Positions 58,273-64,000 of a stretch of 64,000 nt of DNA are shown here, one piece after another. Made by a program: the position numbers and the translations under genes. Source of the stretch: Cliona cf. orientalis (taxonomy: Eukaryota > Porifera > Demospongiae > Clionaida > Clionaidae); assembly GCA_963930775.1 (NCBI GenBank), contig OZ005689.1:11749079-11813078 (forward strand), written 5' to 3'. Every line of letters starts with the position of its first letter. Positions within the stretch are counted from its first letter, which is position 1. The notes under the pieces were generated by a model. That model made no database searches and had not been told where the DNA came from. It saw only the letters and a program-made list of their open reading frames with translations.

Positions 58273-58962
58273 CAAGGCCTAACTATAGCTAGCTATTTAA
58301 TTACATTGGAGAGTTGAAAGTGCAAACCATGTAAGATGGCATTGATAAATTATACTAAGAGCAATAAAAAAAGAACAGAAACAAGTATAAAAAAGAATAA
58401 AATTGAAGGATGAAGTAGGGATGGCAGGGTCAAAAAGTACACAAACAAGATTTATAAGGCATAAGCATCTGCTATATACATCCCTACGCTTGCTTTTTTT
58501 GAGGGGCAAAAATAATGCAACTGAATCAAAACTGACTATCCTGAACCATTGTGACAAGCAGGGAACAATTAATGTGAATGTCTCCCACATGTCGCACTCG
58601 ACAAACACGTCAGGTACATATATAATAATCGAGAAAAGCAGTATTAGCAAGCAACAATTACTGACTGTTGATAGCATCTTCAATGCTAATATTTTGCTAT
58701 GCTATTTATCCAAATCTCTTTGCAGATGTGGCTTAGTGACAAAGAAACTCGCGAGTAAGATGTACCCTGAGGAGCATGAGCGATGGATTGTTTTTTTTTT
58801 ATAAGCAAACACAGCCGGTGTGTGCGTGCAGTTTAGTACGTGTGGCGAGGAATATTTGAATTCAAATTTAGTAATAAACACTATTTTGTTTCCCTCTCGG
58901 TATATGTAGCACACTGTGTTATGCTATGCTGTTTGCTTCACTGTAGGTTGGGAAATGCAGCG

Positions 58963-61900
58963 ATGATGTATTGGGTGACTATACCAGTGGGTATCTTACT
59001 GCCACTGCTCACAATTACTCGTCAGGCAAATACAAGTATAGCTGTGGCCTAGTTACATGTAGCCAATACTTAAATATTGTATAATACAGATTTTACCATA
59101 ACTCCATCTCAACAAGTGGTTGGGGTCGGCCAAGAAACTGTGTTCAGATGCCTTCATCCCAATACCACGTTCATTTCTTGGAGAATAAATGAATCAATTA
59201 TAGTTATGGACGGAAGTCCAGGTCCTCCTGGTATTATAGCTGGCAGAACTTTGGATGGGAGTGGGACTGCGATTGAGTTCATTCTGACTATCATGGCTCA
59301 GCCTATCTACAATGGGACTGAAATTGTGTGCATAGCCACCTTTCTCGTGGGTAATGTGCCTAACGAGGAAACAATATCGGTCAATCTGACTATTCAAGGT
59401 ACGGTAAGTGTTTCGAGACATTTCTACCTCTGCATCAGAGCCATATAATTTTTTCATTACCTATAGGTCCATTGAGTGAGGCGACTGACATTATGAGAGA
59501 CTCCACCATCATCACTTGGGAGGCTCCATTTTCCCTGGACCTGACTGGTGTTGATCCAAACATTGTCTACTGTGTGGAGGTGTACAACATCACTTGTGGA
59601 GTGGATGATCTGGTGGTTAGTGACTGTAATGTGACTGAGCCACACATTTTTAACAACGGACTACAGCAAGGATACATTTATCGCATCGTTATCGTACCAA
59701 GAAGTAATGGACGGGATTCACGAAATGGAACAAGTAATACCAAAGAAGGTACACTGTAAATGTGCAAATTTTTGTGATACTGTGTGAAAACATAGAAAAA
59801 TATCCACATATATAATGCCTTATCTTTACATCCATTTTTTTTAAACTAAAGGCTAAGGTCTATAGAGAGTCAACTCAACAATGTGATTGTATATATGCAA
59901 TTATCCTAGTGTCCCAGGCATTTAAATATAACTTGCAATTACCCCGGATTTACATGTAAATACCATACATTTGTTACATGTATGTATATGTTCACTACAT
60001 GTAGCATTAAATATTATGGACACTGATCCCATGAAATACAGTGTATGGCGGTAATGGGTGCTTGGCCAGGACAGGACACAACATAATAGTATATGTATTC
60101 CAGATGAATACATGCACAGAAGTGCAGTTGATAGCTAGCTATAGCCTTATGTAACCGGTGATGAGTCAGTCGAGACGTAAGGAAACAAACTAGTCTTCTT
60201 GAAATTAAGTGATCGCTGTCTTGCATCAATCGAGAGCTCGTCAAGAAGCAGTGGTGGTCAGCAAAATCTATGTAGTCAGTACTTTGAACAAAGCGTCTTT
60301 AATGAAATTCATGTCTTAAACTGCAGCATATAGATCACTTTTGTAGCTGCTAGCATGGTAATACAGGGTTAAGCTATGGCCTAACCACTTTTTGGCCTTG
60401 CTAATGAGCAACTAATATTCATAATGGAAATAGGAGTGCGCTTCCTCCGCCCCTGTAATAGACTAATCTTGCAACCCAGACCACTCCCACCACAGCATTT
60501 AGGTCGAAGTTCATGATATACTAGAGCTCTGTAGAGCACATACCCCGCGCGCTCTATAGCTACTGTAGCGCAGTATTGAGGCATAGCTGTTTCATGACTT
60601 GACGACCTTTTCCAACACGGAGCTTGAGCATGCGCAGTCGCATCAGCATACTTTTATGCTAAAGATAGGTGTGGTCGATAAACCACAGGCATGCTGAACA
60701 GAAATGCACGATTTGTAGCACCAGTAAGCCTTTTTAAGCAATTCGAAGCGCGTACACACCAATTTTTCACCGATATCTACCGACTGGTTGTGCTTACAGC
60801 ACGCACAGATGCCTAGAACGCGAGATCTGGCGATTTTTGTGCCAATGACAACGACGACAGACAGACAAACCGATTGCTTTACCCCTTGCACATGCGCGTG
60901 GGGTAATAAACACACTCTGGGAAGGTCTGGGTGTCTGCCTATACAATTTTGGATCCAATAGAAGCAAGGATGTCCACATAATTGAGCTATGGCTGGAGGT
61001 GAATCAACAAAGACTATAAGATAGGCACAGGCACAATGATGGGTCATAGACCACTAAGAACACCCATAGGGCCGAAGGTGGGCCCACTCCAGAAAAAGAT
61101 AGGCTGCCATGCTTGCCCTGTATTGTATAGGAAGTCGCCCAGACCCCATCTCCACGTATTCATCCTGAAAGGACTAAATGCCTGCGGTGAGAGTGGTCTG
61201 GCTAGCGAAATTAATAACAGATACACACAGAATGACTACTGTACCCCTCGCACATGTACTGAGGGGTTAACTAGATATGGAGGAGCTAAGGCGCTGTTGC
61301 AAGCCTTCATTTAATGTAGAGAGAAAAACACACACATGTGTATATATACATGAAAGTTGAAAGTTAGGGGGCTCAGCTCACCTCTTCCCCCTACCCAATT
61401 TCTCCAACAGTTTTCTTTGATTCATCAAATTAATCATGGTTTAAACGAAATGTTGTTTCAGAAATGTTCGCATTATTGACCGATCCAAGGTCAATTATCA
61501 CATCTGCAAATAGATCAATGGTTACAGCTATGTTTCAGTTCCGAATTGAAGTGAGTTACAGTCAAAATTAATATTATTAAATTTTTGCCATATAAATATT
61601 ATTTATCACAGGGTACTGGAGTTGAAGCCGCTTTATATTCCCTTACTCTAAATACTATTGATGAAACTGAAAAACTGACTAGTGTTAAAATTTTTGTACA
61701 AGACACAAGCAGCACAAATGTGAGTGTTATTCAGTCTCTTCCCCGTAGAAGACGTTGGAGCTATCAAGTTTTAGCTTTGAATTGCAGTCAACATCCGGTC
61801 ACAAGTTTATTAGAACTTAGTGAGCTAGTCCTCCTAACTAAAAACTGACTATTATTAAAATTAATTATTTTTTTACTTAAAAGGTACTCATGATTTTCAG

Positions 61901-63632
61901 AGTGACACTACGAGTTCTCCCAGTCCTGGACTAATCCGTGTGACTGGTGACTTTATTAATGGCTCATCAGCCACTTCTATACTTATTATCATCTACTCGA
62001 CTGATAATCGTAATAATGTTTATTACACAATTAGTTCCCTATCTACTGAAGGGGAGACACTAATGACTAATATCAGTGGTCTTGCTTCTGGTCTGTACAA
62101 TGTCTCTGTCTTTGTGTTGGAAGAAAATGGTCTACCATTCAACAGGAGTGCCAGCACACCGAGGAATGTGTTAGTTGGAGAAAACCAAGGAGACGAGAAT
62201 GGTGAGCAACTTATCATAGTTGATCCAGAGGGAGGGGGGAGGAGATTGGTGGCTAATTGGCAAATGCCCAACTCATTTTGATTGACTTAATTACTTTGGC
62301 CTAGAATCATGGATAATCCATATCATGTTTTGTAGGTAACTTTTTGATTGAGTATGAAGTCCAATCCAACTCCACTGGTGTTTGCATCATCTGTACCTTC
62401 CTGGACAGTTCTACGACTGACTGTGTGGCAGTGGTACATCAGCGAATCTCTCAGCTCAACTCTAGTGGACTGATGAACATTGAATCAAGCCACAAGTTCA
62501 ACAGATCCAGTGATTCCAACACTGTACAGGGATGTATCCCAGCACTGGATCTAGAGTTATACCAAATTGGAGTGGTTGGAGGAAGGCTGAATATCAGAAG
62601 GCAACCTAATCAAGGTACATGTATATGCCCCCCTCCATAAAGGAGTGGATAGAAGGTTGCAATTTCAATTTTAGTAGGTCCTCTTTTATGAGGGTACGAT
62701 AATTAATGCAGTCAACATCAATTTTGTATCTTCTATTCTACAGGTCCATCACTAGTAGAACCGATTGCTGGGACAGTAGGTAAAATGAATTATAATCTCT
62801 ATCTGAATAATTACTTTTAAGTTGTACAATCTTTGTATATAAATGTAGTTGGTGTCGTAGTTGTCGCTGTTGTGGTTGCAGTCGTGCTATTTATCGTTAT
62901 ACATAAAAGGTGAATATTAATCTTGTACATGTACCACACCCCCTCCAATTATCCATGTACCAAACAGCCAAAAGATTATAAATATCTTGTTCGAAATTTA
63001 ATAGACAATAAGCAATGGCTTATTTGAGTGTAAAAGAACAAGACGGAAAAAGCGTTAGCAACAACAATGAATACATAGGAGTGTAGAATCCTCACTGCTA
63101 CATGCATGCATGTATGTAGATCTACATGACATTGCATAATATGGCTCACTGAGTTCAATATGAATATGTACTGAATTGTTTTTTAGTGGAATTGGGAGGG
63201 AAGGCACCTGGCTACCTTAAAGCCTCTATGACACGGATGGATGGACAAAAGTTGCCTAACGATTGCAGTTAACCTTGTGGCGAGGGATAAAAATAGTAGT
63301 TGTTGTCCAATAATGTTTATCATTTTCAATACTAAAATTTAATGTTTGGTTCCAGATATTGCATGAATTAGGAAGGACTTATACTTACCATTCTGGTCTG
63401 ATAGGATTTTCGGAAAATATACTATTATTAATAATTTTTTTTTTGCCCATATTCTTATTATTATTATATGTGCAACTATACTCAAGACAAGCAATACATG
63501 TAAGTCACAAGCTTGAGCAGCACAATAAAAATTAACTACTAATATCAGTGTTTATCACAGACACAGCAGCAGCAGCAGTCCGGTGATAGCAGTAGCTTGA
63601 AACCACTCACTACTCCTCCCGGCATAGTACAA
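58963..63632 (+). CDS. Ig/FN3 membrane receptor, copy D, 3' end unresolved
   Basis: Exons: 58963-59035, 59090-59398, 59467-59748, 61462-61550, 61612-61819, 61884-62201, 62336-62614, 62744-62779, 62849-62909, and probably 63561-63632. Signal peptide (MMYWVTIPVGILLPLLTIT), Ig (VFRC, FISW, IVCIA), FN3-like modules and the start of the Cys domain follow A-C closely. From the second half of exon 7 onward it diverges (GCIPALDLELYQIGVVGG). The TM exon is VVVVAVVVAVVLFIVIHK, unlike the Leu/Ile/Met TM of A-C. The exon at 63561 encodes TQQQQQSGDSSSLKPLTTPP and is phase 0, whereas the TM exon ends in phase 2, so at least one exon between them is not found. The gene probably continues past the window. 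What the tail carries cannot be said. Confidence 0.7.
60527..60907. repeat. Dispersed repeat in intron 3 of copy D
   Basis: Framed by TAGAGCACATACCCCGCGCG and AACCGATTGCTTTACCCC...GGGGTAATAA, the same phrases that bound 13684-14410. Non-coding. Confidence 0.55.
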
Positions 63633-64000
63633 GTAAGAGAATAATCCAACTACAAATTATTACTGCCCTAGCTAGTACAAAAAAGAGTATTACATCATTC
63701 ATGGTAAATTAGGATAATAATTGTGTGAGATCATAATATGAAGTGTTGAAAACAGCCATTTGACACTACATCTATAGCTGAACTAGCCTCATTTCTGGGG
63801 TCCTCTTGATCGTGGAGGGGACCAAGTGGTACACACACTATCTGCAGATGTTTCGTTCCCGGTTATTTTGTACTTGCAAATTCATAATAAATATCCATGT
63901 TTTATAGTTTGTTGCTAGATACTTACCTTTTGAACAACACCGTGATAGGACTATAAGTTTTGTGAAAGAAAAATCAATACTGATGTCAAAATGTGCACGT
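63633..64000 (+). other. Downstream sequence of copy D to window end
   Basis: Begins with a GTAAGA donor and then AT-rich intron-like sequence. I see no further exon before the window ends. Confidence 0.35.

Noticed and set aside
63181..63240. Exon of copy D after TTTTTTAG at 63186
   Set aside because: In the required phase it reads SGIGREGTWLP and then a stop, with no donor. It could be an alternative end, but nothing supports it over a missed exon.

Overview
The window looks like animal (metazoan) genomic DNA, most probably from a demosponge. The basis is the exon style (small, mostly phase-1 GT-AG exons), single-Ig plus FN3-like membrane proteins of a type I associate with sponges, and an invertebrate mobile-element load (DIRS, LINE, Ty3/gypsy, tnp2-type and mariner-type elements and many foldback MITEs). 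No search was run; family names come from motif recognition. I saw no rRNA, tRNA, CRISPR array or bacterial-type operon.

Host-gene content is essentially one tandem family on the + strand: four paralogous single-pass membrane receptors at 2366-9256 (A), 15765-21735 (B), 38803-42440 (C) and 58963 to beyond 63632 (D). Each has a signal-peptide exon, one Ig-like exon, FN3-like exons, a Cys-containing membrane-proximal exon and a TM exon. A joins across 11 exons into an uninterrupted 596-codon frame with a short NPxY-bearing tail. B has a disturbed tail, C has lost a splice acceptor and most of its tail, and D keeps the ectodomain but has an unrelated TM and tail that runs towards the window end. 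The paralogs are mosaics: A and C share an almost identical 3' half and 3' flank, while their Ig exons differ. The arrangement resembles recognition-receptor clusters, but no function is shown.

Between B and C sits a 9.8-kb DNA transposon (22081-31889) with matching 23-bp ends, subterminal arrays of ACAAGGTTGT-like motifs and two divergent spliced genes. On + is a complete 890-aa tnp2-like (EnSpm/CACTA-related) transposase in 11 exons. On - is a six-exon gene whose C-terminus is a BEN domain; its frame closes except for one in-frame TGA. They share a 206-bp intergenic promoter region. This two-gene BEN/tnp2 element is the most notable system here.

The rest is mostly mobile-element debris: DIRS RNase H/tyrosine recombinase remnants behind A and C; a LINE with an intact RT ORF (10741-12594) carrying an internal 111-bp in-frame duplication; a 2.85-kb CACTG-ended element in an intron of B; a 1.45-kb giant palindrome built from 14-bp palindromic units (36285-37735); Ty3/gypsy and LINE fragments (45-48 kb); a decayed mariner-like transposase convergent with a broken SHOCT-like gene (49.8-51.8 kb); and nested TIR elements at 53.8-58.3 kb.
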